Assembly: GCA_037478835.1 (NCBI GenBank)
Contig: JBBFLV010000001.1
Span: 372,001-436,000 of the forward strand
DNA: 64,000 nucleotides
Source: 630D-37 sp037478835
Lineage (GTDB): Bacteria; Chloroflexota; Anaerolineae; Anaerolineales; Villigracilaceae
Reading direction: 5' to 3'
Below, piece after piece: positions 18,158 to 26,096 of this stretch; within the stretch, counting starts at the first letter, position 1; every line of letters starts with the position of its first letter. The translations under genes and the position numbers were made by a program. The notes under the pieces were generated by a model. That model was not told the DNA's origin. It saw only the letters and a list, made by a program, of their open reading frames with translations, and did not search any database.

Positions 18158-19537
18158 TCAGGAAATCAATCGTTTGGCCGCACGGTTGTGTTGCTCGATC
18201 AATCGGGCTTCATCCACCGTGACAACCTGCCCTTCCCGCACGATCACGCGCCCACCGACCACGGTGTAATCCACGCGCCGGGGTTGACAGAAGACCACCG
18301 CCGCCACCGGGTCGTGGAGCGCGCCGGCATATTCCAGGTGATCCAGACGAATGGCAAAGAAATCGGCACATTTTCCGGGCTCCAGGGAGCCGAGATCGGA
18401 TCGCCCCAGCACCGCTGCGCCGCCGCGCGTGCCCAGCCAGAGCGCCTGTCGCGCCGTGAGCAATTTGCGCGAGGGATCGTTGGAGAGCGAAAAGCCGCTG
18501 ATCCCTTCGCGCACACGGGCCAGAAGCATAGCCTGGCGCACTTCGGCAAGCAGGTGAGATCCATCGTTGGAAGCGGAGCCATCCACGCCTAACCCCACCT
18601 TCACGCCTGCGGCCAGGTACTCTTTGATCGGCGCGATGCCCGATGCCAAGCGCATATTCGAGGTCGGGCAATGGGCTACGCCACAACCGTGACGGGCAAA
18701 AACGCCGATTTCCTCCTGATTGACCCACACCGCATGGGCGAACCACACATCCTCCCCCACCCAGCCGAGTTCCTGCATATAACCCACCGGACGATGACCA
18801 AACTTCTGCAAACAAAATTGTTCCTCGTCCTCCGTCTCGGCCAAGTGGGTGTGCAGATGGACGCCGTATTCGCGTGCCAGCGCCGCCGATTCGCGCATCA
18901 GGTCCGGCGTGACGCTGAAAGGCGAACATGGCGCTAACACGATCTGGATCATCGCTCCCGGCCGGCTCTCGTGATATTGCTGGATCAACCGCTGCGAATC
19001 CTTGAGGATGGCTTCCTCTTCTTCAACGACCGAATCCGGTGGCAGGCCGCCTTTCGATTCCCCCAACGACATCGAGCCGCGCGAGGCGTGCAGGCGCACC
19101 CCTACTTGACGGGCGGCGGCGATCTCATCATCGAGCTTCGAGCCGTTGGGGAAGAGGTAGAGATGATCGGAAGCGGTGGTGCAGCCCGAAAGCGCCAGCT
19201 CCACCAGGGCTGTTTGGGTGGAGAGGAAGATATCTTCCGGCTGCAGGCGCGCCCAGATCGGGTAGAGGGTCTTCAGCCAATTGAAAAGGTTGGCATCCTG
19301 TGCCGCCGGGACGGCGCGGGTCAGGGTCTGGTAGAAATGATGGTGGGTGTTGATCAGCCCCGGTAGGACGATGTGATCTCGCAGGTCGAGCACTTCATCG
19401 GCTTCTTGTGGCAGCGAGTCAAGGGGTCCAACTTGCTCGATGAAACCATCCCGGATGAACAGGCCACCTTGCGGAATTTCCCGCTGCCGGTCATCCATAG
19501 TGACAAGATAGGCGCTTTTGACGAGGAGGGTGCTCAT
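18158..19537 (-). CDS. 8-oxoguanine deaminase-type amidohydrolase
   Basis: Cytosolic metal-dependent deaminase of the AtzB/TrzN/SsnA-like group, 459 aa. Metal motifs: INTHHHFYQTLTRAVPAAQD (about residues 64-83), LHTHLAETEDEE, WFAHAVWV, GLGVDGSASNDGSHL. The AVPAAQD...LYPIWARL stretch is typical of 8-oxoguanine deaminases; isocytosine or guanine are alternative substrates. The ATG at 19537 is chosen because a good promoter lies 30-60 nt upstream and the longer frame runs back through a tandem repeat and antisense to the next gene. First gene of the purine operon. Confidence 0.87.
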   Translation of the reverse strand: MSTLLVKSAYLVTMDDRQREIPQGGLFIRDGFIEQVGPLDSLPQEADEVLDLRDHIVLPGLINTHHHFYQTLTRAVPAAQDANLFNWLKTLYPIWARLQPEDIFLSTQTALVELALSGCTTASDHLYLFPNGSKLDDEIAAARQVGVRLHASRGSMSLGESKGGLPPDSVVEEEEAILKDSQRLIQQYHESRPGAMIQIVLAPCSPFSVTPDLMRESAALAREYGVHLHTHLAETEDEEQFCLQKFGHRPVGYMQELGWVGEDVWFAHAVWVNQEEIGVFARHGCGVAHCPTSNMRLASGIAPIKEYLAAGVKVGLGVDGSASNDGSHLLAEVRQAMLLARVREGISGFSLSNDPSRKLLTARQALWLGTRGGAAVLGRSDLGSLEPGKCADFFAIRLDHLEYAGALHDPVAAVVFCQPRRVDYTVVGGRVIVREGQVVTVDEARLIEQHNRAAKRLIS

Positions 19538-19546
19538 AGGCAAAAT

Positions 19547-19557
19547 TTGTCTGACAA
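19547..19557 (-). promoter_or_regulatory. Operator-like palindrome in the purine operon promoter
   Basis: TTGTC-T-GACAA (11 bp, perfect dyad) lies about 4 to 14 nt downstream of the expected transcription start and 9 nt before the ATG. A repressor there would block initiation. The GntR/UTRA protein encoded in the same operon is the obvious candidate, although the sequence also resembles FCD-type GntR sites. Confidence 0.6.
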
Positions 19558-19567
19558 GTTTACCTGT

Positions 19568-19596
19568 AGTGTAGCAAAAAAGCGCGTGGATGTCAA
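19568..19596 (-). promoter_or_regulatory. Sigma-70-type promoter of the purine operon
   Basis: Minus strand: TTGACA (19596-19591), 17-nt spacer, TACACT (19573-19568). A consensus -35 at ideal spacing makes this the best housekeeping promoter seen in the window. Transcription should begin near 19561. Confidence 0.8.
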
Positions 19597-19600
19597 TAGG

Positions 19601-19667
19601 GGTCGTGGACGGGGGACGGGGACGGGGGACCGTGGACCGTAGACGGTGGGCGGTGGAGCGTGGAACA
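19601..19667. repeat. Heptamer tandem repeat, copy A
   Basis: About nine imperfect 7-bp units of GACSGTG (GACCGTG, GACGGTG, GACCGTA) between the sugar-dehydrogenase gene and the purine operon promoter. Same family as the repeats at 44325, 45429 and 51341. Confidence 0.8.
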
Positions 19668-19773
19668 GCCCTTTGGTGGGCTGTTGGCCCTCGAAGCCGA
19701 CCTTTACGGTGAGGGGCGGGCCGGTTGGCAAAAGGCGTCCGAGCGGGAGAGGGGCAGCGGCGGAATGAAATGC

Positions 19774-21039
19774 TCAGCGGCGTTGGAGGCGATAGATGCT
19801 CCCGCCGTGGTGGGCGAAATAGACTTCGCCATTCGCATCCTGACCGAAGGTGCTGATGTTGGCGCGCGTCTCGAACAGAGCCTGCATTTGCCATCCCTCG
19901 GCCGTGCGCAGCAATCCCCAAATGCGACCGCTACAGTAATCGCCGAAGAGATAAATCCCCTGCCATTCCGGCATGCCGCCACGGTAGACGACACCACCGG
20001 TGACCGAGCATCCCTGATCGTGCCCGTATTCGGCGATGGGAAAGAGATAGCCTTCGGCAGGAGGGTTGGATTCATAGGGATGATTCCCTTCCCACAATCG
20101 CCAGCCGAAATTGGCGCCCGGCGCTGCACCAGCAGGGAGAAAATTCACTTCTTCCCACTTGTTTTGACCGACATCGGCGATGTAGAGATCGCCGTTGCGG
20201 TCGAAGGCGAAGCGCCAGGGATTGCGCAGGCCATAGGCCCAAACTTCGTTTCCAAAGGGATTATCCGATGGAATGGCATAGGGGTCGCCACCATCCACGT
20301 CAATGCGGAGTAACTTGCCGAGCAGCGAGCGTGGATTTTGGGCGTTGTTTTGCGGATCGCCGGCAGAGCCACCATCGCCTAGACCCAGATAGAGATAACC
20401 ATCCGGGCCAAAAGCCATTCCACCGCCGTTGTGATTCCGATAAGGTTGAGGAATGTACAGTAGGCGCTTTTCGGTGGTCGTGGCGACCTGGGAGGCTCCC
20501 GGCTCGGCCTGAAAACGGGCAATGACGGTGTTACCCTGGCGATCGGTGTAGTTGACGTAAAAGTAACCGTTTTCCGCAAAGCGCGGGTGAAAGGCGAGGC
20601 CTAACAGCCCCTGTTCGTTGCCCTGTGTGCCGACGCGATCGGTAATATCCAGGAACGGTAGGGGCAGGAGCTGCCCGCTTTGCACCAGGCGGATGCGACC
20701 ATCCTGCTCTACGATGAAAAGGCGCTCATCTCCTGGTGGCGTCTGAATATCGACCGGACGGTCGAGACCTTCGACGATCGGCACCCAGGTATAGGCACGC
20801 GGGTCAGGAAAGGTGGCGACGTTCGTCGAACTTGTGACCGTAGCCGAAGGAGAGGGAGTGTCCGTCGAAGGCGCGGGGGATGAGGACGGGGCGGGGAGAG
20901 TCGCTACGGGGGCTTCGGAGATCGGGGAAACCGGGGTCGGGCTCAGGGTCGGGATGGGCGGCGGAAGCGGGATGATGCGGGGGGCACAGGCGCTCAGGAA
21001 CAGGATGACGATCAGGAGGGCAGGAAGCGGCGGTCTCAT
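19774..21039 (-). CDS. PQQ-dependent sugar dehydrogenase-like (Gdh/sorbosone type) lipoprotein
   Basis: Extracellular six-bladed beta-propeller protein, 421 aa. A lipoprotein signal with lipobox LSAC ends near residue 18, a Pro/Ser/Thr-rich tether follows to about residue 75, then the GSDH domain: DRPVDIQTPPGDERLFIVEQDGRIRLV, GLAFHPRFAENGYFYVNYTD, NHNGGGMAFGPDGYLYLGLGDGG (the catalytic His-bearing NHNGG motif), GLRNPWRFAFD and DVGQNKWEEVN. Oxidises aldoses or similar with PQQ if the cofactor is available; no pqq genes are in the window. Its stop precedes the YkvA gene start by overlap upstream (4 nt). Confidence 0.88.
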   Translation of the reverse strand: MRPPLPALLIVILFLSACAPRIIPLPPPIPTLSPTPVSPISEAPVATLPAPSSSPAPSTDTPSPSATVTSSTNVATFPDPRAYTWVPIVEGLDRPVDIQTPPGDERLFIVEQDGRIRLVQSGQLLPLPFLDITDRVGTQGNEQGLLGLAFHPRFAENGYFYVNYTDRQGNTVIARFQAEPGASQVATTTEKRLLYIPQPYRNHNGGGMAFGPDGYLYLGLGDGGSAGDPQNNAQNPRSLLGKLLRIDVDGGDPYAIPSDNPFGNEVWAYGLRNPWRFAFDRNGDLYIADVGQNKWEEVNFLPAGAAPGANFGWRLWEGNHPYESNPPAEGYLFPIAEYGHDQGCSVTGGVVYRGGMPEWQGIYLFGDYCSGRIWGLLRTAEGWQMQALFETRANISTFGQDANGEVYFAHHGGSIYRLQRR

Positions 21040-21389
21040 GCGTCTTTCTCCTCTTTTACTTCTCCTTCAATTACTTCGCCTTCGCCGATGAGATCGAGGT
21101 TGCTGGTAATGTGTTGCAGGTGCTCCTGTACCACTTCGGTGGGGCAGAGCTCGATGAAAAGCGAGGTGCCCAACCAGATGACGGCAGCATCATCCACGGC
21201 GCCGATGAGGGGGATGTAGATGGGCACGGGATCGAAAGGCCAGAACAAGTAGGCGAGCGAGGCGATGGGGAGGAGCTTGAGAAAGGGGTTGACGCGCCGA
21301 TCGGCCATCAGGCGCAGGATGAGCTTGATCTGTAATAGCAGATCGCGGACGACGCCGCGGCGATAAGGGATCAGGGAACGATTGCTCAT
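21036..21389 (-). CDS. DUF1232 (YkvA-like) membrane protein
   Basis: 117 aa. The DUF1232 core is FLKLLPIASLAYLFWPFDPVPIYIPLIGAVDDAAVIWLGTSLFIELCP (about residues 37-85), with the typical Pro/Asp-rich DPxPxxIPxxGxxDD motif between two short hydrophobic segments. A charged tail (EGEVIEGEVKEEKDA) ends the protein. It overlaps the downstream dehydrogenase gene by 4 nt. The family has no firmly assigned function. Confidence 0.85.
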   Translation of the reverse strand: MSNRSLIPYRRGVVRDLLLQIKLILRLMADRRVNPFLKLLPIASLAYLFWPFDPVPIYIPLIGAVDDAAVIWLGTSLFIELCPTEVVQEHLQHITSNLDLIGEGEVIEGEVKEEKDA

Positions 21390-21404
21390 AGGGTCTCCGA
21401 GGGA

Positions 21405-21968
21405 TCAGGGTGTGCCGGCATGGTCGCTTTGCAGTTCACGGATGCCCAGGAGGGCGATCAGGACCTCGGCCGGCAGGTCGGGTGGGGGCAGTTCGGTGTG
21501 ATAGTTCTGGGCGGCTTCGGCACGCTCCCGCAGTGAGCGCCAGAGCGTGGCGCGTTCTTCGCTGTGGACGACCAGATCGTGCAGGGTGCGCGCTTGGAGT
21601 AGATAGGCGCCGGTGGTATAGAGAAAGGTGATGCGCCGCCATTTTTCGGCGCGGATGGGGTGCGGGAGCCGCTCCAGGGGGCCGATCTGGATTTTGTAGT
21701 ATTCTTCGTGGGCGCGGGGGTGATCGGGTTCATCGCGCAGGAGCTCGGCGCGCCGGGTCAATTCGTGGCCCCGGACTTCGGCGATGTATTCGATTTGGCC
21801 TCCGTGGTCACCGAAAGAGGCCGGCTGGTAGAAGGCCAGGTAGTCCACGGCGATCACTTTGGGCGCCGTGCGCAGCGGGATACGATACCAACCCAAAAGG
21901 CGGGCGATCTCCAGGTCGCGCGGTTGGGGAAGCAAACCGACCAGAACCAGCGAACTGGGGGCAAGCAT
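21405..21968 (-). CDS. Conserved-looking protein, unknown family
   Basis: 187 aa, soluble, rich in charged residues with an even amino-acid mix that supports real coding. It begins SSLVLVGLLPQPRDLEIARLLGWYRIPLRTAPKVIAVDYLAFYQPASFG and holds an IEYIAEVRGHELTRRAELL segment. The DYLAFYQPASF stretch and the Arg/Glu-rich middle faintly recall nuclease-like proteins, but no catalytic motif is clear. The ATG at 21968 is chosen over 21986 because TACAAT lies exactly 6 nt upstream, giving a probable leaderless mRNA from within the end of panE. Confidence 0.7.
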   Translation of the reverse strand: MLAPSSLVLVGLLPQPRDLEIARLLGWYRIPLRTAPKVIAVDYLAFYQPASFGDHGGQIEYIAEVRGHELTRRAELLRDEPDHPRAHEEYYKIQIGPLERLPHPIRAEKWRRITFLYTTGAYLLQARTLHDLVVHSEERATLWRSLRERAEAAQNYHTELPPPDLPAEVLIALLGIRELQSDHAGTP

Positions 21969-21972
21969 GGGC

Positions 21973-22926
21973 TTATTGTAGCGCAAATTGTGGTGGTTCG
22001 CTATGAGGAGAAGGGTGAGGGGGGCTCTTGAGTGCGCGCACGAGCTGCCACATGCAGCGGTTGAGCGGCGCGTTCAGCGTCAGCTCCTGCGCCTTTTGGG
22101 CGATGGCGCCGCAGATAGCATCGATCTCGGTCGGAGCGCCGCGCCGCACATCCTGGAGCATCGAGGAAAGGTTTGCTGCCGTCTGACGTGCCACGGCCTC
22201 CGCGGCCAGGCGGGCGCTTTCAAAGGGGAGGGAAATTCCCTGTGCTCGTGCCACGGAGGCCGTCTCTTCGGCAATCTCGCCCATCAGGGCACGGGCTGTA
22301 GGACGTTCCAGAAGTTCCCCGTTCGGCACGTTGAGCAAGGCCGTTAGGGGATTGATGGCCGAATTGATCACCAACTTGCCCCAGATCGCCGATTCCAATG
22401 AGTGGGTCTCCTCCACTTCAAAACCGGCCTCTTGCAGTGCCCGATGAAAGATCGCAGCGCGCGGATCGGCCTGCAGAAGCACCTTTCCCACCCCACCCAG
22501 GCGCACTTCTCCGGGTCCGAGCAGGGTTGCGCCGTAGGTCGTCACCCCTTGCAGCACCCGATCGCTTCCCAGCGCCTCTTCCAGCATTTCACGATTTCCC
22601 AGACCGTTCTGCAAAGTGAGCGCCAGCCCATCTTCGGCCAGGCATTCTCGCAATTGTTGCGCTGCGCGAGAAGTTTGCCAAGATTTGACCAACACCAGCG
22701 CCCAACGGACGCCGCGCACCGTCTCGGGCGTGGTCACGGCCTCGGCAGGCAGTGTGCGGCACGTCTTTTCGGACCTTAGGCAAATGCCGCGCGCCCGAAC
22801 TGCTTCGATGCCTTGGCGCCAGCTGCCCAAGAGGGTCACCCGATAGCCGGCCGAGGCCAACCCAGCCCCGAAGAGCAGCGCCAACGCGCCGCTGCCCACG
22901 ATCAGGATCGGTTCTTTCTCGCCCAT
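21973..22926 (-). CDS. panE: 2-dehydropantoate 2-reductase
   Basis: NADPH-dependent reduction of ketopantoate to pantoate (pantothenate/CoA synthesis), cytoplasm. 317 aa. N-terminal Rossmann motif ILIVGSGALALLFGAGLASAG (about residues 6-26), VKSWQT (catalytic Lys near 80), LTLQNGLGN, and C-terminal ApbA_C motif WGKLVINSAINPLTALLNVPNGEL. It begins 3 nt after the panB stop, so the two steps of pantoate formation are co-transcribed. Confidence 0.93.
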   Translation of the reverse strand: MGEKEPILIVGSGALALLFGAGLASAGYRVTLLGSWRQGIEAVRARGICLRSEKTCRTLPAEAVTTPETVRGVRWALVLVKSWQTSRAAQQLRECLAEDGLALTLQNGLGNREMLEEALGSDRVLQGVTTYGATLLGPGEVRLGGVGKVLLQADPRAAIFHRALQEAGFEVEETHSLESAIWGKLVINSAINPLTALLNVPNGELLERPTARALMGEIAEETASVARAQGISLPFESARLAAEAVARQTAANLSSMLQDVRRGAPTEIDAICGAIAQKAQELTLNAPLNRCMWQLVRALKSPPHPSPHSEPPQFALQ

Positions 22927-22929
22927 GGC

Positions 22930-23826
22930 TTAAGGAGTTGCTGTTTCGCCCAAGGAACGTAGCAGCTCGGCCCACTCCTCTTCGGCCATTTCGACGGTGT
23001 GCTCTTCGGCGGGGAAGCGGCGCGCCTCCACATCCTCGATATAGGCGCGGAAGGCACGCTCGATCTCGGCATGGAGCAGCGCATACCGTTTGACAAAGCG
23101 CGGCGTGAAGCGCTCGAACAGGCCGAGCATATCGTGGGTCACCAGCACCTGACCGTCACAGCCGGCGCCGGCGCCGATCCCGATGGTGGGGATGCTCAAG
23201 CGCCGGGAGATCAAAGTCGCCAGCCGTGCCGGCACCGATTCCAGCACGATACTGAAGCAGCCGGCCTCCTCAAGCAACAGCGCATCCTCCAGCAAGCGCT
23301 GGGCGGCGCGTGCCGTGCGACCCTGGGGACGGAAACCGCCCAACTGATGCACCGATTGTGGTGTCAGGCCGAGATGCCCCATCACCGGGATACCGGCCTG
23401 CACAATGGCGCGGATGGCATCCAGGCGCTCGCGCCCGCCTTCGAGCTTCACCGCATCCATTCCACCTTCCTGCAGGAAGCGCCCGGCGTTGCGCACGGCT
23501 TCGCTCACCGAAACCTGATAGGAGAGAAAGGGCATATCGCCGATCAGCAGGGCATATCGTGCCCCACGCGCCACCGCTTTACAGTGATGGATCATCTCAT
23601 CCATTGTCACCGGCAGGGTGTTCTCATAGCCTAGTACGACCATTCCCAGCGAATCGCCGACCAGGATGGCATCCACCCCGGCACGATCCATCAATAATGC
23701 TGTTGGGTAGTCATAGGCGGTGAGCATGGTGATCGGCTCGCCGCGCTCTTTCTTCTGGCGCAGCGTGAGCACACTGACCTTTTTGCGTCCCCCTGTGTTT
23801 TCAGGTGTAACTGGTTGTGTTGACAT
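22930..23826 (-). CDS. panB: 3-methyl-2-oxobutanoate hydroxymethyltransferase
   Basis: Adds a hydroxymethyl group from methylene-THF to 2-oxoisovalerate, giving ketopantoate. 298 aa; TIM-barrel motifs TAYDYPTALLMDRAGVDAILVGDSLGMVVLGYENTLPVTMDEM (Mg site), VKLEGG, MGHLGLTPQ, IGIGAGAGCDGQVLVTHDMLG (about residues 195-215). ATG 23826 is preferred (RBS TGGAGGG). The preceding 170 bp contains paired hairpins that may form a panB leader. Confidence 0.95.
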   Translation of the reverse strand: MSTQPVTPENTGGRKKVSVLTLRQKKERGEPITMLTAYDYPTALLMDRAGVDAILVGDSLGMVVLGYENTLPVTMDEMIHHCKAVARGARYALLIGDMPFLSYQVSVSEAVRNAGRFLQEGGMDAVKLEGGRERLDAIRAIVQAGIPVMGHLGLTPQSVHQLGGFRPQGRTARAAQRLLEDALLLEEAGCFSIVLESVPARLATLISRRLSIPTIGIGAGAGCDGQVLVTHDMLGLFERFTPRFVKRYALLHAEIERAFRAYIEDVEARRFPAEEHTVEMAEEEWAELLRSLGETATP

Positions 23827-23847
23827 GGTACCCTCCAAAACTGGTAG

Positions 23848-23922
23848 AGTCCGGAAATGATTCTTTCGGGATGACTTTCCACGTTACAGCATCCATCGGA
23901 TGCCTTTCAGGGCTATCCGTGG
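23848..23922 (-). ncRNA. Structured panB leader (candidate pan-type motif)
   Basis: Minus-strand RNA just before panB folds into two hairpins: one closed by CCACG/CGTGG (23922-23918 with 23883-23879) that encloses a 6-bp GCATCC/GGATGC hairpin, and one closed by AGTC/GACT (23876-23873 with 23851-23848). A cis-regulatory pan RNA upstream of panB is known from Chloroflexota and Firmicutes. Whether this sequence fits that model was not testable here. Confidence 0.4.
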
Positions 23923-24009
23923 CGCAGATTCGGATGAGTGCGAGGTCTGACGGGGTTCGATAAAAGAGGTCCCTCTTGCCTCGCATTTGGCGTGCAGAAA
24001 ACAACCGAG

Positions 24010-24324
24010 CTAATCGCTCAAATGAGCGAGGATGCGTTTGTGTACCGTCTGGGCATCCATATCTAATACAGAGATCAGCTTATCCCGTCCGTTGTGCCCG
24101 GCGACGATCTCCAGGCGGGATTTCGGCACGTCCAGCACTTCGGCCAGGAAATCCAGCAAGGCCTGGTTGGCCTCGCCTTCCACCGGCGGAGCGGTTAGGT
24201 GGACCTTGATCGTGCCATCATCTAGCACGCCGACGATGGCATTACGGCTGGCCTTCGGCGTCACCCGAATGGCCAGTGCCGAACCATGTTGCCCATCATG
24301 GAGGCGGAAGGAGCGTTTCGGCAT
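24010..24324 (-). CDS. DUF167 (YggU) family protein
   Basis: 104 aa. The DUF167 core LAIRVTPKASRNAIVG and IKVHLTAPPVEGEANQALLDFLAEVLDVPKSRLEIVAGHNGRDKLI is unmistakable, with the conserved PPVEGKAN-like loop. Function is unknown; the family commonly travels with yggT and yggS, as here (1 nt after yggT). It ends the yggS-yggT-yggU group, separated by 170 bp from panB. Confidence 0.93.
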   Translation of the reverse strand: MPKRSFRLHDGQHGSALAIRVTPKASRNAIVGVLDDGTIKVHLTAPPVEGEANQALLDFLAEVLDVPKSRLEIVAGHNGRDKLISVLDMDAQTVHKRILAHLSD

Positions 24325-24325
24325 A

Positions 24326-24580
24326 CTACCTCACAAGTAATGAAATGAGAACGCGGGAGAGAAATTGAATCAAAAGGATCAGGATCAGCGGGCTGATGTC
24401 GAACATTCCGAGTGGTGGCACCACGCGGCGGATTGGTTCCAGCATCGGGTTGACAATGCGTCCCAATGCCGTTCGGATCGGATGATAGGGCGGCATGAAG
24501 AACGAAAGCACCGCATCGATGACTACGATCAAGATCAGCAAACGGGCGATGAAGTCGATCAGTTGGGCAAGGGCGAACAT
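24326..24580 (-). CDS. YggT family membrane protein
   Basis: 84 aa with two hydrophobic helices around the conserved loop HPIRTALGRIVNPMLEPIRRVVPPLGMFDISPLILI (about residues 33-70). One YGGT repeat. Implicated in cell envelope, division-linked or osmotic processes in other bacteria. It lies between yggS and yggU with 8 nt and 1 nt gaps. Confidence 0.93.
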   Translation of the reverse strand: MFALAQLIDFIARLLILIVVIDAVLSFFMPPYHPIRTALGRIVNPMLEPIRRVVPPLGMFDISPLILILLIQFLSRVLISLLVR

Positions 24581-24588
24581 CTACTCTC

Positions 24589-25311
24589 CTATTTGGTAGG
24601 GCGCGGTCCTAGAATAGCCTGTCCAACGCGCACCATGGTCGCTCCTTCTTCTACGGCCACTTCGTAATCAGCGCTGGTGCCCATAGAAAGATGCTTCCAT
24701 TCCACCTGCGGAAAGCGCTTTGCCAGGGTTTCCTGTAAGCGCCGCAATTGGCGGAAGTAGGGGCGAGAGTTTTCGGGATTTTCTGCCAGCGGTGGCATGG
24801 CCATCACCCCTTGCACGTTCAGGCCGGGCAGGGAAAGCACGGCTTCGATCTCCGGCCAGAGCGTCGGCCAGGCGGCTTCATCCCAGGCCGGCCAGCCGAA
24901 TTTGCTCTCCTCGCCGCCGAGGTTGAATTCCAGCAGGGTCGGCAGGGAGCGACCGGCTTCCTGGGCCAGGCGGCTCAGGCGCTGTGCCAGGCGCAGGCTA
25001 TCCAGGGCATGGAAAAAGTCAAAGTGCCGGATTACCAGATCGGCTTTGCGCCGCTGTAAATGCCCGATCATATGCCATTCTACCTGTTTTGCTTCGGCCA
25101 GGGATTGAATTTTCATTGCACCTTCTTCCGGGTAGTTCTCACCCAGATAGCGTGCCCCAGCCTGAATGGCCGCTTGGACCACCTCGAGGGGCTGTGCTTT
25201 GGTGACGACAATTAATTGCACCTGATCGGGATCGCGCCCGGCGCGGCGTGCCGCTTTTGCGATTCGTTCCAGGGTTTGCAGGTAACGTTCACGGATCAGC
25301 TCGACGGACAT
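24589..25311 (-). CDS. yggS: YggS family PLP homeostasis protein
   Basis: Cytoplasmic PLP-binding protein (PLPBP) that buffers pyridoxal 5'-phosphate; no enzyme activity known. 240 aa. Motifs: LIVVTKAQPLEVVQAAIQAG (PLP lysine near residue 37), LGENYPEEG, WHMIGHLQRRKA, LSMGTSADYEVAVEEGATMVRVGQAILG. The usual FGEN-VQE is LGENYPEEG. It follows pgeF by 4 nt and leads into yggT-yggU, the common pgeF-yggS-yggT arrangement near division genes in many bacteria. Confidence 0.94.
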   Translation of the reverse strand: MSVELIRERYLQTLERIAKAARRAGRDPDQVQLIVVTKAQPLEVVQAAIQAGARYLGENYPEEGAMKIQSLAEAKQVEWHMIGHLQRRKADLVIRHFDFFHALDSLRLAQRLSRLAQEAGRSLPTLLEFNLGGEESKFGWPAWDEAAWPTLWPEIEAVLSLPGLNVQGVMAMPPLAENPENSRPYFRQLRRLQETLAKRFPQVEWKHLSMGTSADYEVAVEEGATMVRVGQAILGPRPTK

Positions 25312-25315
25312 GACT

Positions 25316-26095
25316 TTATTCTATCGCGAAGATCGCCCCGAAGCGTCCGGTGCGGCCCTTTTCGGCGCGATGGGAATACCAGTGCTCCAGATCGCAGGCG
25401 GTACACAGCCCGGCGATTTCGATCTGTTCGACGCCGACCGATTCCAGGAGCAGCCGATTGGCCTCCCATAAATCGAAGTGGATGCTCCCATTGTGAGGGA
25501 TCAGCAGGCGGTCAGCTTCTCGGCCGAAGTTTTTTCGCACCTGCTCGATCACATCGGCACCCACTTCGTAGTGATCGGGGCCGATGGAAGGCCCGATGCC
25601 AGCAAGAACATCTTGAGGGCGGGTGCCATAGTGTGCCTGCATGGCCTGAACGGCTACCCGCGCCGCTCCTTCGACCGTCCCCTTCCAGCCGGCATGGATC
25701 AGGGCGATCGCTCCGTGCCGCCGATCCACGAGGAAGATCGGCACGCAATCGGCGAAGCGCATCAGGAGCGTGACCTGGGGGCGATCGGTGAGCAGGATAT
25801 CGGCTTTGGGATGGGGCATATCGGCAGGTCGGGGAGCGTCGGCGCGGAAGACGCCGGTCCCGTGCACCTGCCAGGCGTCGAAGACCGAATCCGGCGAGCG
25901 CCCTAAGGCTTCTAATGCCCGTAGACGGTTTTCGCGCACCCGTTGCGGATCATCGCCTACCGTCCCGCCCAGGTTGAGCGAGGCCCAAGGCTCCGGGCTG
26001 ACTCCTCCTTTGCGGGTCAAGATGCCGTGGATCAGGCCGGAGGGAAAACTCTCAAAGGTGAAGTAGTGCAATCCCTGATGTTCGACGAACGGCAT
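25316..26095 (-). CDS. pgeF: Peptidoglycan editing factor PgeF (YfiH/laccase-like)
   Basis: 259 aa. Cu-oxidase_4 motifs: QVHGTGVF, MRFADCVPIFLVDRRHGAIALIHAGWKGTVEGAARVAVQAM (Cys and two His of the metal site, about residues 110-155), GIGPSIGPDHYEVG. YfiH proteins remove wrongly incorporated L-Ser from peptidoglycan precursors; purine-nucleoside phosphorylase/deaminase activity is reported for relatives, which is interesting beside purine genes. Start ATG 26095 has RBS GGTGGAG. Confidence 0.92.
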   Translation of the reverse strand: MPFVEHQGLHYFTFESFPSGLIHGILTRKGGVSPEPWASLNLGGTVGDDPQRVRENRLRALEALGRSPDSVFDAWQVHGTGVFRADAPRPADMPHPKADILLTDRPQVTLLMRFADCVPIFLVDRRHGAIALIHAGWKGTVEGAARVAVQAMQAHYGTRPQDVLAGIGPSIGPDHYEVGADVIEQVRKNFGREADRLLIPHNGSIHFDLWEANRLLLESVGVEQIEIAGLCTACDLEHWYSHRAEKGRTGRFGAIFAIE

Positions 26096-26096
26096 A

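Noticed and set aside
19538..19921. 128-residue N-terminal extension of the 8-oxoguanine deaminase frame
   Set aside because: It runs through the promoter, the heptamer repeat and antisense to the sugar-dehydrogenase gene; the family starts at the ATG at 19537.
23930..23990. tRNA-like GGGGTTCGAT near 23951
   Set aside because: No acceptor, D or anticodon arms can be formed around it.
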